Below are positions 1 through 5,439 of a stretch of 6,120 bases of DNA, piece by piece. The notes beneath the pieces were generated by a model that saw only the letters and a program-made list of their open reading frames with translations, ran no database searches and was not told the origin of the DNA. The translations under genes and the position numbers were made by a program. Within the stretch, counting starts at the first letter, position 1. Each line of letters begins with the position of its first letter. The stretch is from assembly GCA_017407365.1 (NCBI GenBank), contig JAFQWR010000158.1:1-6120 (forward strand), in the 5' to 3' direction. The DNA comes from Clostridia bacterium. Its GTDB lineage: Bacteria > Bacillota > Clostridia > Christensenellales > HGM11417.

Positions 1-1216
1 CGCCGAAAAATTCCTCCATATATTTCCAAGCAAAAAACTCCATGCTCATCGAGTGCGTTTCTGCCGTTTCCATTCCGCCTACCCCAAGATCGGGATATTC
101 GCTGTCAAAATTCAGCCAGGATGCAAATGCGTGACCTGCCTCGTGGGTGATAACGCCAACGTCTGCCTCGGTGCCGTTGAAGTTTGCAAGAATAAACGGT
201 TGACGGTATTTGGGGAATTCCGTGCAATATCCGCCGCCCCATTTTCCGTCACGGGAATCTACGTCGAATGCCTCTGTTTCGAGCATCATACGGAAGAATT
301 CATCCGTTTGCGGACTCATTTCACGGTACATCTTTGCGCCTGCTGCAAAAATTTGCTCTTTACCGCCGACAGGCTTCGGATTACCCCCGGGAATGTTTAC
401 GTCGTTATCATAAAACATCAGCTTATCGATTCCCATTTTGGCGGCATTTTTGCGCTTAATGGAAGAAACAACGGGAACGATATCCTTCAATACATTGGCA
501 CGGAAGACTTCAACATTTTCCTGCGTGTAATCGATTCTGTTCATACGGGCGTAACCAAGAGGAATAAAGTTTTCGTAGCCAAGCTTACGAGCCATTTTGG
601 TATGGATTTTTACGAGGCGGTCGTAAATATCATCAAAGGTAGCACGGTTGGCGTCCAGAGTTTTACCCAAAACCTCATAAGCCTCTTTTCTTGTTTCGCG
701 ATCGTCATCTGCCATATAGCGTCGTAAAATGGTAAGCGGCATTTCTTCACCGCGGAAAATAAATATAAGACCGGACATAAATTTGGAGTATTCGCTGACG
801 ATTGCGTTTTCCTGCTGCATTTCCTCTAAAATAGAGGGGTCGGAAGCCTTTACCTCATTCTCCATCGAACGAATCAGAATGGGCGAAAGATGCTTTTCAA
901 TTTCACTGCGTAAAGGTGAGGTTAAAACAGCTTCAGCATAATCACGCATCAGAAGCTGAAAAACAGGTAAAATTTCATCATAATATTCCTGCTCTGCTGC
1001 GTAAAATTCATCTCTTGTATTCAGGCTGAAGCGCATATATGCAATGCTGTATTGTGTATTAACCTCATCATGAATGGCTAGCATTTCCTTGCGTGCGGCA
1101 AGAATATCTTCCACAGCGGAAGCGTTCTTGATTTTTTGAATGATTGCCAGAGCCTGAGAGCGTATTTCTTCAACCTCTATTCTTTTATAGGGCAGATCCG
1201 TTACCTTCATTTTCAT
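1..1216 (-). CDS. pepF: M3-family oligoendopeptidase (PepF type), C-terminus cut by window edge
   Basis: This is a cytoplasmic zinc metallopeptidase that cleaves short peptides. The first 405 residues are visible; family members are usually about 560-600 aa, so roughly 160 C-terminal residues lie beyond the left edge. The N-terminal half is the helical M3 lobe. The catalytic motif HEAGHAF is at residues 358-364 (bases 125-145). The expected third zinc ligand Glu386, in ETHSMSME, lies 24 residues after the second His. The substrate-side stretch YCTEF...ILANFNGT just before HEAGH is also typical. The ATG at 1216 is chosen because CAGGAG (1226-1231) sits 9 nt upstream; an in-frame second ATG is two codons further in. 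The gene is monocistronic at its 5' end, with its own promoter. Family assignment is secure. The choice of PepF over other M3 clan members rests on the motif context and N-terminal pattern. Confidence 0.93.
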   Translation of the reverse strand, partial: MKMKVTDLPYKRIEVEEIRSQALAIIQKIKNASAVEDILAARKEMLAIHDEVNTQYSIAYMRFSLNTRDEFYAAEQEYYDEILPVFQLLMRDYAEAVLTSPLRSEIEKHLSPILIRSMENEVKASDPSILEEMQQENAIVSEYSKFMSGLIFIFRGEEMPLTILRRYMADDDRETRKEAYEVLGKTLDANRATFDDIYDRLVKIHTKMARKLGYENFIPLGYARMNRIDYTQENVEVFRANVLKDIVPVVSSIKRKNAAKMGIDKLMFYDNDVNIPGGNPKPVGGKEQIFAAGAKMYREMSPQTDEFFRMMLETEAFDVDSRDGKWGGGYCTEFPKYRQPFILANFNGTEADVGVITHEAGHAFASWLNFDSEYPDLGVGGMETAETHSMSMEFFAWKYMEEFFG

Positions 1217-1245
1217 ACAAAAAAACTCCTGTAGTTTTTCTTTTT

Positions 1246-1274
1246 ATTATATCATAAACGCTTATATTTTGCAA
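1246..1274 (-). promoter_or_regulatory. Sigma-A type promoter of the oligoendopeptidase gene
   Basis: On the minus strand, TTGCAA (1274-1269) and a perfect TATAAT (1251-1246) are separated by 17 nt, with an extended -10 TG one base before the -10 box. It lies about 30 nt upstream of the ATG. The -35 box is inside the repeated palindromic motif at 1266-1277, so a repressor binding there would block this promoter. Confidence 0.7.
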
Positions 1275-1277
1275 ATA
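1266..1277. repeat. Palindromic motif ATTTTGCAAATA, copy 1 (candidate operator)
   Basis: This is an exact 12-nt match to bases 1620-1631 and contains the perfect palindrome TTTGCAAA. It overlaps the -35 box of the oligoendopeptidase promoter. A second 13-nt direct repeat, ATATAATGCAAAA, occurs nearby at 1288-1300 and again at 1598-1610. Operator function is inferred from position only. Confidence 0.4.
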
Positions 1278-1290
1278 AATTGCTTGTATA

Positions 1291-1325
1291 TAATGCAAAA
1301 CGGGGCGCACATGTCGTACGCCCCG
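1291..1325 (-). terminator. Rho-independent terminator of the candidate small RNA
   Basis: A 7-bp GC stem, CGGGGCG (1325-1319) with CGCCCCG (1307-1301), is extended by 2 bp across one mismatch and closes a 5-nt loop. Read on the minus strand it is followed by TTTTGCATTATAT. On the plus strand no T run follows, so it acts only leftward. It ends transcription started at the 1428-1456 promoter, just before the oligoendopeptidase promoter begins. Confidence 0.65.
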
Positions 1326-1423
1326 CTTCAAGATGTTTGACCGATTACAGCCGGTGCAAGTTCAACCTCACACGTGTTACCATAACGGCTTTTAACAAGA
1401 TAAATCAAATCCAAACGTTGGAT
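1301..1423 (-). ncRNA. Candidate structured small RNA, about 120 nt
   Basis: The unit is bounded by a good minus-strand promoter and a GC-rich terminator and has no solid coding sequence between them. The predicted fold is compact. There is a 5' hairpin, ATCCAA-CGT-TTGGAT (1423-1409). An AGCC/GGCU helix (1390-1387 with 1352-1349) then encloses two hairpins. The first is GUUA-UGG-UAAC (1386-1376). The second has a 7-bp stem, GUGUGAG with CUUGCAC (1373-1354), with two wobble pairs and a 6-nt loop. The terminator hairpin completes the molecule. It matches no RNA family I recognise. The alternative is a tiny gene: a 33-codon frame (ATG at 1429, stop ending at 1328) covers the same bases, but its ATG overlaps the -10 box and it lacks a ribosome binding site. 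Confidence 0.45.
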
Positions 1424-1427
1424 ATAC

Positions 1428-1456
1428 ATTCTACCATACTTTGAAGTTAAAGTCAA
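1428..1456 (-). promoter_or_regulatory. Sigma-A type promoter of the candidate small RNA
   Basis: On the minus strand, TTGACT (1456-1451) and TAGAAT (1433-1428) are separated by 17 nt, with an extended -10 TG (TATGG just before the box). The expected transcription start is near 1421-1423, right at the foot of the first hairpin of the candidate RNA. Confidence 0.65.
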
Positions 1457-1503
1457 ATTCTTTTGATGAAAAATTCAACATAATTTCCTTAAAAATAAAT
1501 TTT

Positions 1504-1530
1504 TTTTCATTTGAAATTCAAAGATGAAAA
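1504..1530. repeat. AT-rich inverted repeat
   Basis: TTTTCAT-TTGAA (1504-1515) is mirrored by TTCAA-AG-ATGAAAA (1517-1530), a 12-bp hairpin with a 2-nt bulge; its centre is the palindrome TTTGAA-A-TTCAAA. It lies in the AT-rich stretch upstream of the small-RNA promoter. It could be an operator, or a weak hairpin followed by TTTCCTTCTT. Nothing else supports a function. Confidence 0.3.
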
Positions 1531-1613
1531 TTTCCTTCTTATGCAAAAAATGAAATTGCAGCGCCTTTCAGAAATGTAATTTTTACCAATCAGTAAAATA
1601 TAATGCAAAATGA

Positions 1614-1642
1614 TAGACTATTTTGCAAATATGTGCTATAAT
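1614..1642 (+). promoter_or_regulatory. Sigma-A type promoter of the YwaF/TMEM164-like gene
   Basis: TAGACT (1614-1619) and a perfect TATAAT (1637-1642) are separated by 17 nt, with an extended -10 TG at 1634-1635. The repeated palindrome at 1620-1631 fills most of the spacer. The promoter leaves a short leader of about 18 nt before the ATG. Confidence 0.72.
1620..1631. repeat. Palindromic motif ATTTTGCAAATA, copy 2 (candidate operator)
   Basis: This is an exact copy of bases 1266-1277. It sits between the -35 and -10 boxes of the plus-strand promoter, a classic repressor position. A shared regulator of the two divergent genes is possible but is not shown by sequence alone. Confidence 0.4.
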
Positions 1643-1667
1643 CGCATTAAAAACAAAGGAGACAAGC

Positions 1668-2459
1668 ATGAACGGATTGTTTGGCACAAAGCACATCATC
1701 TTAATTGCCGGCTGTGTTGCGTTGATTGTTGCAGGCTTTTTTCTTTCCAAAAGATTCACCATCGAAAGGCTTTGCAAAATTATGCTCGGCATTGGTATCG
1801 TATCGGAGTTTATCAAGATATTCTATTATATCATTGCCAATGAAGAAACTTATGGCGGAATTTTACCAAAAACAGATTTACCCTTTCACCTCTGCTCCAT
1901 CCAGATTATCTTTTTTGTGATACTGAATATTTCGAAGAATGAACGTCTGAAAAGAATTCTGCTCAGCTTTATGATGCCTAGCTGTATGATAGGCGGTGTT
2001 GCCGCTATTTTAATTGCTACGCAATCCTCGTTAAACGGTGGATGGATTATCACTGCGCAATATTTTATTTTCCATACTGCGCTTGTGTTGTTTGGTATCA
2101 AGCTACTTACCTCAAAGGAAATCAAATTAAACGTTAAGGATTATTTTACGAGTATCGTATTTTTATTTGTACTTTTCTTTGTGGCTATTTATGTGAACAG
2201 TATTCTTTACGACGGCAATCCTAATATCAATTTTATGTACGTTGCATCTCCTCCTCAATCCGGATTACCCTTTCTGAATGAGGACCACGGTTGGCTGGTT
2301 TACATTTGTCATTATGCGTTTCTTGCTATTACCTGCATTACGCTCACCTACATAAAGCCGATTATCGATGCTATCCGTCAGAAGGCCCAAGGGAAAAAAC
2401 AGGAGAAACCCGTTGATATTCACGATGACCCCGATGGCTCCTCGTTGAGCGAAAGATAA
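1668..2459 (+). CDS. YwaF/TMEM164-like polytopic membrane protein (TIGR02206-type)
   Basis: This is a 263-aa integral membrane protein with about six or seven hydrophobic segments and a charged cytoplasmic-type tail rich in Lys, Glu and Asp (about residues 235-263). Diagnostic features are LPFHLCSIQ (residues 71-79) at the start of a membrane segment, QYFIFHTALV with His136, and NINFMYV...PP before the last segments; this pattern marks the YwaF family. The related human TMEM164 has been reported as an acyltransferase using a conserved Cys and His. Here Cys76 and His136 are the natural equivalents, but enzymatic activity in this bacterial protein is inferred only. ATG 1668 is chosen because AAAGGAG (1655-1661) lies 6 nt upstream. 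A longer in-frame TTG start at 1623 would fall inside the promoter. The gene is monocistronic and followed at once by a terminator. Confidence 0.82.
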   Translation: MNGLFGTKHIILIAGCVALIVAGFFLSKRFTIERLCKIMLGIGIVSEFIKIFYYIIANEETYGGILPKTDLPFHLCSIQIIFFVILNISKNERLKRILLSFMMPSCMIGGVAAILIATQSSLNGGWIITAQYFIFHTALVLFGIKLLTSKEIKLNVKDYFTSIVFLFVLFFVAIYVNSILYDGNPNINFMYVASPPQSGLPFLNEDHGWLVYICHYAFLAITCITLTYIKPIIDAIRQKAQGKKQEKPVDIHDDPDGSSLSER

Positions 2460-2472
2460 ATTACCTTTAATC

Positions 2473-2506
2473 AAAGCCGTTACGTTGATGCGTAACGGTT
2501 TTTTTT
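2473..2506 (+). terminator. Rho-independent terminator of the YwaF-like gene
   Basis: An 8-bp perfect stem, CCGTTACG (2477-2484) with CGTAACGG (2491-2498), closes the loop TTGATG and is followed by eight T. A-rich sequence on the 5' side can pair with the T run. It begins about 14 nt after the stop codon. Confidence 0.92.
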
Positions 2507-2542
2507 ACGAAACATAGTGAAACGACCTTTATTTGCCAGAAA

Positions 2543-2572
2543 AAGCGCACCATTTGGTACGCTTCTTTTTTT
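2543..2572. terminator. Bidirectional terminator between convergent genes
   Basis: AAGCG-c-ACC (2543-2551) pairs with GGT-a-CGCTT (2556-2564) across one mismatch and a 4-nt loop. It is followed by CTTTTTTT on the plus strand and, read leftward, by TTTTTC. It serves exoA, which ends at 2589, and backs up the stronger plus-strand terminator. Confidence 0.75.
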
Positions 2573-2588
2573 CAAAAAACAGATTGAA

Positions 2589-3341
2589 TTACAAATTGAT
2601 TTCGATAGAAATCGGACAATGATCGCTGCCAAATACATCTGTAAATATCCGGCTGTCTTTCAGTTTATCCTTTATTCTGTCGGATATTACAAAATAATCG
2701 ATACGCCAACCGACATTCTTTTCGCGTGCATGATACATATAGCTCCACCACGAGTATTTTACCGTATCGGGGTATAAATAACGGAAGGTGTCTGTATAGC
2801 CTTCGCTTAGAAGCTGAGAAAATTTTGCTCTCTCTTCGTCGGAAAAGCCGGCGCTGAAACGGTTTGTCTTGGGGTTTTTAAGGTCGATTTCCTGATGAGC
2901 AACATTCAGATCACCGCAGTAGATTACCGGCTTTTTTTGGTCTAACGATTTGATATAGCTTCGCAGATCGTCCTCCCATTGCATACGGTAATCAAGGCGT
3001 GCAAGCTCTCTCTGCGCATTGGGAGTGTAAACACACAGCAAATAAAACTGATCGTATTCAAGTGTTATTGCTCTGCCCTCCGTATCGTGCAAAGGAATAC
3101 CCAACCCGTAAAATACGTTTAAGGGTTGATGCTTTGTGAATACGGCAGTACCGGAATATCCCTTTTTTTGTGCGCTGTACCAGTATTGATAATAACCTTC
3201 AGGCGTAAAGCTTGCCTGCCCCTCCTGCATTTTGGTTTCTTGTATGCAGAAAAAATCTGCCTGCATTTGCTCAAAGAATTCGGTAAAGCCTTTTTCCAAG
3301 CAAGAGCGAAACCCGTTTACATTCCATGAAATAAACTGCAT
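2589..3341 (-). CDS. exoA: Exodeoxyribonuclease III / AP endonuclease (Xth/ExoA family)
   Basis: This is a 250-aa cytoplasmic base-excision-repair enzyme of the endonuclease/exonuclease/phosphatase fold. It cleaves DNA 5' to abasic sites and removes 3'-blocking groups, using a divalent metal. All active-site signatures are in order: WNVNG with Asn7, QETK with Glu35 (metal), GYSGTAVF (61-68), YTPNA with Tyr105, GDLNV with Asp144 and Asn146, WRIDYF with Asp215, and SDH with Asp240 and His241. Length is normal for the family. The ATG at 3341 is preceded by GAGGTG (3351-3346). An upstream in-frame TTG at 3353 overlaps this ribosome binding site and is rejected. The gene follows the parA/parB-like pair on the same strand but is separated from it by a strong terminator whose T run touches the ribosome binding site, so it is probably not part of the microcompartment operon. 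Confidence 0.96.
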   Translation of the reverse strand: MQFISWNVNGFRSCLEKGFTEFFEQMQADFFCIQETKMQEGQASFTPEGYYQYWYSAQKKGYSGTAVFTKHQPLNVFYGLGIPLHDTEGRAITLEYDQFYLLCVYTPNAQRELARLDYRMQWEDDLRSYIKSLDQKKPVIYCGDLNVAHQEIDLKNPKTNRFSAGFSDEERAKFSQLLSEGYTDTFRYLYPDTVKYSWWSYMYHAREKNVGWRIDYFVISDRIKDKLKDSRIFTDVFGSDHCPISIEINL

Positions 3342-3351
3342 AATACACCTC

Positions 3352-3393
3352 AAAAAAAAGCGCTTCCAATCTGCAAAACAGAAAAGAAACGCT
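3352..3393 (-). terminator. Rho-independent terminator after the ParB-like gene, directly before exoA
   Basis: Read leftward, a long stem starts with AGCG (3393-3390) and closes with CGCT (3362-3359). Inside are U-rich/GGAA pairs with wobbles and an inner TCTG-TTTTG-CAGA hairpin. A run of eight T (3359-3352) ends one base before the GAGG of exoA. It closes the pduS-pduT-deoR-parA-parB-like operon. Confidence 0.8.
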
Positions 3394-3402
3394 CTTGTTT
3401 TA

Positions 3403-3843
3403 TTATAATAAATATATAGGAACGGAGCGTTTTTCGGGCGTTCCTTTGTGTGTAGGAGGCGTGATTTCTCTCTTTACGGGTACAAAGTCATCCTCTTCTT
3501 TTTTTGTGTTAAAAAACGCTTTTTTAGCCTCAGAAAGCTCCTTTGCTTCAACAGATACAACTGTAGCCCATACCTCTGATTCCCCAAGCTTCTTTAATGC
3601 AAGAATTCTGGCTTTACCATCCAATAAAATGGGTTTTCCTTCGGAATCGTATGTAACGGTGACAGGAGCAAGCTGACCAAAGCGCTTCAGCGAAAGAACA
3701 AGAGAGTCATCAGCTTTTCCTTTCACAATAAGCTCAGCAATCGGAAGCTTGCATAAAGACATAACCGTCTGTTTTGCAGGTTCTTTTTTCAATTCGCCGC
3801 CGCCTTCTGCAACGCGGCGTAAGCTACCCTTACCGATCGGCAT
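3403..3843 (-). CDS. Small ParB N-terminal-domain protein, partner of the adjacent ParA
   Basis: This 146-aa protein is about half the usual ParB length. Residues about 30-100 resemble the ParB/sulfiredoxin-like N domain: an IAELI strand, SLKRFGQLAPVTV (51-63) and LLDGKARILALKKLG (73-87). The canonical CTP-binding GERR motif is replaced by GKAR (76-79). No ENxxR motif, helix-turn-helix or C-terminal dimerisation domain follows. The N-terminus (IGKGSLRR, residues 3-10) resembles the basic ParA-stimulating peptide of Spo0J/ParB proteins. The C-terminal 35 residues are a charged, Pro-rich linker ending in VPIYLL. The start at ATG 3843 follows AAAGGAGG (3860-3853) with 9-nt spacing and overlaps the parA end by 14 nt, implying translational coupling. 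ParA activation or adaptor function is inferred; sequence-specific DNA binding looks unlikely. Confidence 0.8.
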   Translation of the reverse strand: MPIGKGSLRRVAEGGGELKKEPAKQTVMSLCKLPIAELIVKGKADDSLVLSLKRFGQLAPVTVTYDSEGKPILLDGKARILALKKLGESEVWATVVSVEAKELSEAKKAFFNTKKEEDDFVPVKREITPPTHKGTPEKRSVPIYLL

Positions 3844-4621
3844 ATTCTGCAACCTCCTTTGCAAGCTCTACGTATTCCAATGCGCTTCTGGAACCTTTTT
3901 TGAAAGCAATCACGGGCTTGCTGTTATCCTGTGCCCATTCAATTGCGCTGTCTAAGCGGATAATCTGAGAGAAAACACGTACGTTTTCTAATTCTTCCAA
4001 GGCGGCAAGTGTTTGCTTGTAATAGTTTTTACGTGTGTCTACCTTGGTGATCACAACGCCCATCAGTGATAAAACAGGGGAGATTTGTTGTACCTCTTTT
4101 AAGAAATCAAACATATTGGCAAGACCGAATAAGCCCCAGGGACTTGCCTCTAAGGGAATGATTAAAAAATCTGCGGCACACAAAAGATTCATAACAAGGC
4201 AACCGAGCGTGGGCGGAGCATCCAGAAGAATATAGTCGTATAAACCGCTTTCAACAATGGGAGCAAGCAATTTTTTTACGACAAATTCCCTCTGCCATTT
4301 GGTAAACAGCTCATATTCCGCGCCGCTCATCAGGGTAGATGAGGGAAGAAGATCGAGATTAGGATATGCCGTTTGATAAATACACTCTGAAATAGGAGTG
4401 CCCTTCATCATTGCGCCGTATAGGTTTTTGTCGCTTTTTGCAAAGCTTAAGGCGTCCTCTTCACCGAAAAACGCAAGCGTTAAGTTAAGCTGCATATCAG
4501 CATCAACCAGCAGCACGCGTTTGTTTTGTAAAGAAAGTGCGTAGCCGATATTCGAGCAGGTGGTGGATTTTCCGCTACCGCCCTTATTATTTGCAAAGCA
4601 AATGATTTTGGTTTTTGCCAC
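3830..4621 (-). CDS. ParA/MinD-family ATPase in a microcompartment operon
   Basis: This 263-aa ATPase is of the kind that binds nucleoid DNA as an ATP dimer and positions cargo through a partner that triggers hydrolysis. It has the deviant Walker A motif NNKGGSGKSTT (11-21) with signature Lys13 and catalytic Lys18, the A' motif VDADMQ (Asp40, Asp42), and Walker B ILLDAPP (131-137, Asp134). There is no N-terminal HTH extension, so it is of the short Soj/McdA-like size rather than a plasmid P1-type ParA. Translation starts at GTG 4621, 7 nt after AAAGGAG (4635-4629) and 19 nt after the deoR stop. The next gene encodes the small ParB-like protein. The operon also carries BMC proteins, which suggests the cargo is a microcompartment, as for McdA with carboxysomes. 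A general chromosomal Soj cannot be excluded from sequence alone, but Soj is normally paired with full-length Spo0J. Confidence 0.9.
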   Translation of the reverse strand: MAKTKIICFANNKGGSGKSTTCSNIGYALSLQNKRVLLVDADMQLNLTLAFFGEEDALSFAKSDKNLYGAMMKGTPISECIYQTAYPNLDLLPSSTLMSGAEYELFTKWQREFVVKKLLAPIVESGLYDYILLDAPPTLGCLVMNLLCAADFLIIPLEASPWGLFGLANMFDFLKEVQQISPVLSLMGVVITKVDTRKNYYKQTLAALEELENVRVFSQIIRLDSAIEWAQDNSKPVIAFKKGSRSALEYVELAKEVAEYADR

Positions 4622-4640
4622 GGGAAAACTCCTTTCTCAT

Positions 4641-5405
4641 TTATTTAGGGAATACACATTGAATTCCCAAACGTTCGAATTCCGCAAGCCAATGTTCACC
4701 CGGATTTTTATCTGTAACAACGTGAGTCAATGCGTTAAGAGTACATATTTCAATAAGAGCAACCTTGCTGAATTTTGTATGATCTACAGCAAGAACACGT
4801 TTTTTTGAGCGTGAGAATATTTTTTGCTTGATAAACGCATTGATTCCGTTAGAATCGGTTACGCCGCTTGTTATATCCACACCCTTGCAGGAAATAACGG
4901 CCAGATCGACATTGTACATTCCGTACGTTTGCTCAACCTGAGGTCCTACAAGCGAAAGCGTACCCTGCTTTACAGAGCCGCCCGTAGAGATGATATTCCA
5001 CCCCGAAACATCGGATAGCTCAATCAGAATTTCGATAGAATTGGTGATAAGTGTGATATTCTTTTTGTTTTTGATATATTTTGCAACAAATACAGCAGTA
5101 GAACTGCTATCCAGCATAATATGATCGCCGTCAGAAATCAATTCTGCAAGCAGGCGTCCTATGGTTTGCTTTTCGGATACATTCGTGTTTTTACGGATTA
5201 CAAACGGAAGATCCACATGGTTATCCTCATTCAGCACTGCGCCGCCGTATGTTTTGATTACATAACCGTCTTGCTCAAGCTTTTCGAGATCCCTTCGTAT
5301 GGTTTCTTCAGAAACGGAAAAAAGCGCGCTAAGTTCACTTACAAGCACGCGCTTATCCTTTTGCAGCTGTTGTAAAATGCGGTCCCTTCTTTCGATGGCA
5401 AGCAT
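4641..5405 (-). CDS. DeoR/GlpR-family transcriptional repressor
   Basis: This 254-aa regulator has an N-terminal winged helix-turn-helix (residues about 5-57, with VSEETIRRDLEKLEQDG typical of DeoR proteins and the YGGAV wing). A C-terminal sugar-phosphate sensor domain carries GDHIMLDSSST (93-103), ITNS (120-123), STGG (140-143) and a late DHTKF. Members of this family release DNA on binding phosphorylated sugars or related intermediates. The BMC context suggests the ligand is an intermediate of the compartment's substrate pathway, such as a fuculose or rhamnulose phosphate; that is inference. ATG 5405 is preferred over GTG 5414 because GAGG (5417-5414) is then a proper ribosome binding site 8 nt upstream. 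It lies 34 nt after the pduT stop and 19 nt before parA. No operator copies could be identified in the window. Confidence 0.93.
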   Translation of the reverse strand: MLAIERRDRILQQLQKDKRVLVSELSALFSVSEETIRRDLEKLEQDGYVIKTYGGAVLNEDNHVDLPFVIRKNTNVSEKQTIGRLLAELISDGDHIMLDSSSTAVFVAKYIKNKKNITLITNSIEILIELSDVSGWNIISTGGSVKQGTLSLVGPQVEQTYGMYNVDLAVISCKGVDITSGVTDSNGINAFIKQKIFSRSKKRVLAVDHTKFSKVALIEICTLNALTHVVTDKNPGEHWLAEFERLGIQCVFPK

Positions 5406-5439
5406 TTTTTTCACCTCATCATTTTATTTTTTACTACCC

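Larger units (their letters stand above)
1217..1667. other. Gene-free intergenic spacer between divergent genes
   Basis: This 450-bp spacer separates the oligoendopeptidase (minus) from the membrane protein (plus). From left to right it contains the oligoendopeptidase promoter, a minus-strand terminator, a candidate small RNA with its promoter, a very AT-rich stretch (about 1440-1560) with an inverted repeat, and the plus-strand promoter. The only open frame worth noting is a minus-strand 33-codon ORF (1429 to 1328). It has no convincing ribosome binding site and its ATG lies inside the -10 box of the small-RNA promoter, so it is not called as a gene. Confidence 0.8.

Noticed and set aside
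53..727. Long plus-strand open frame (224 codons) opposite the oligoendopeptidase
   Set aside because: It is antisense to the HEAGH-containing peptidase, has no ribosome binding site and gives an unrecognisable Cys/Phe-rich protein; it is a shadow of the real gene.
1328..1429. Minus-strand 33-codon ORF in the spacer
   Set aside because: Its ATG is inside the -10 box of a strong promoter, it has no Shine-Dalgarno sequence, and the same bases fold well as RNA. Kept only as an alternative to the small RNA.
1623..1667. Longer TTG start for the membrane protein
   Set aside because: These 15 codons overlap the -10 box and the ribosome binding site; ATG 1668 has AAAGGAG at good spacing.
3342..3353. 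TTG start at 3353 for exoA
   Set aside because: It overlaps the GAGG ribosome binding site, and the family N-terminus begins at the ATG (MQFISWNVNG).
3844..3864. Upstream start for the ParB-like gene within parA (adds seven residues)
   Set aside because: The added codons consist of the AAAGGAGG Shine-Dalgarno region itself; ATG 3843 is correctly spaced.
3403..4621. Plasmid or integrative-element partition locus
   Set aside because: No replication, integrase or conjugation genes, no parS-like repeats and no DNA-binding domain in the ParB-like protein; the neighbours are chromosomal metabolism and repair genes.
5406..5414. GTG start at 5414 for the DeoR-family regulator
   Set aside because: It overlaps the GAGGTG ribosome binding site of ATG 5405; the first three codons are not part of the conserved domain.
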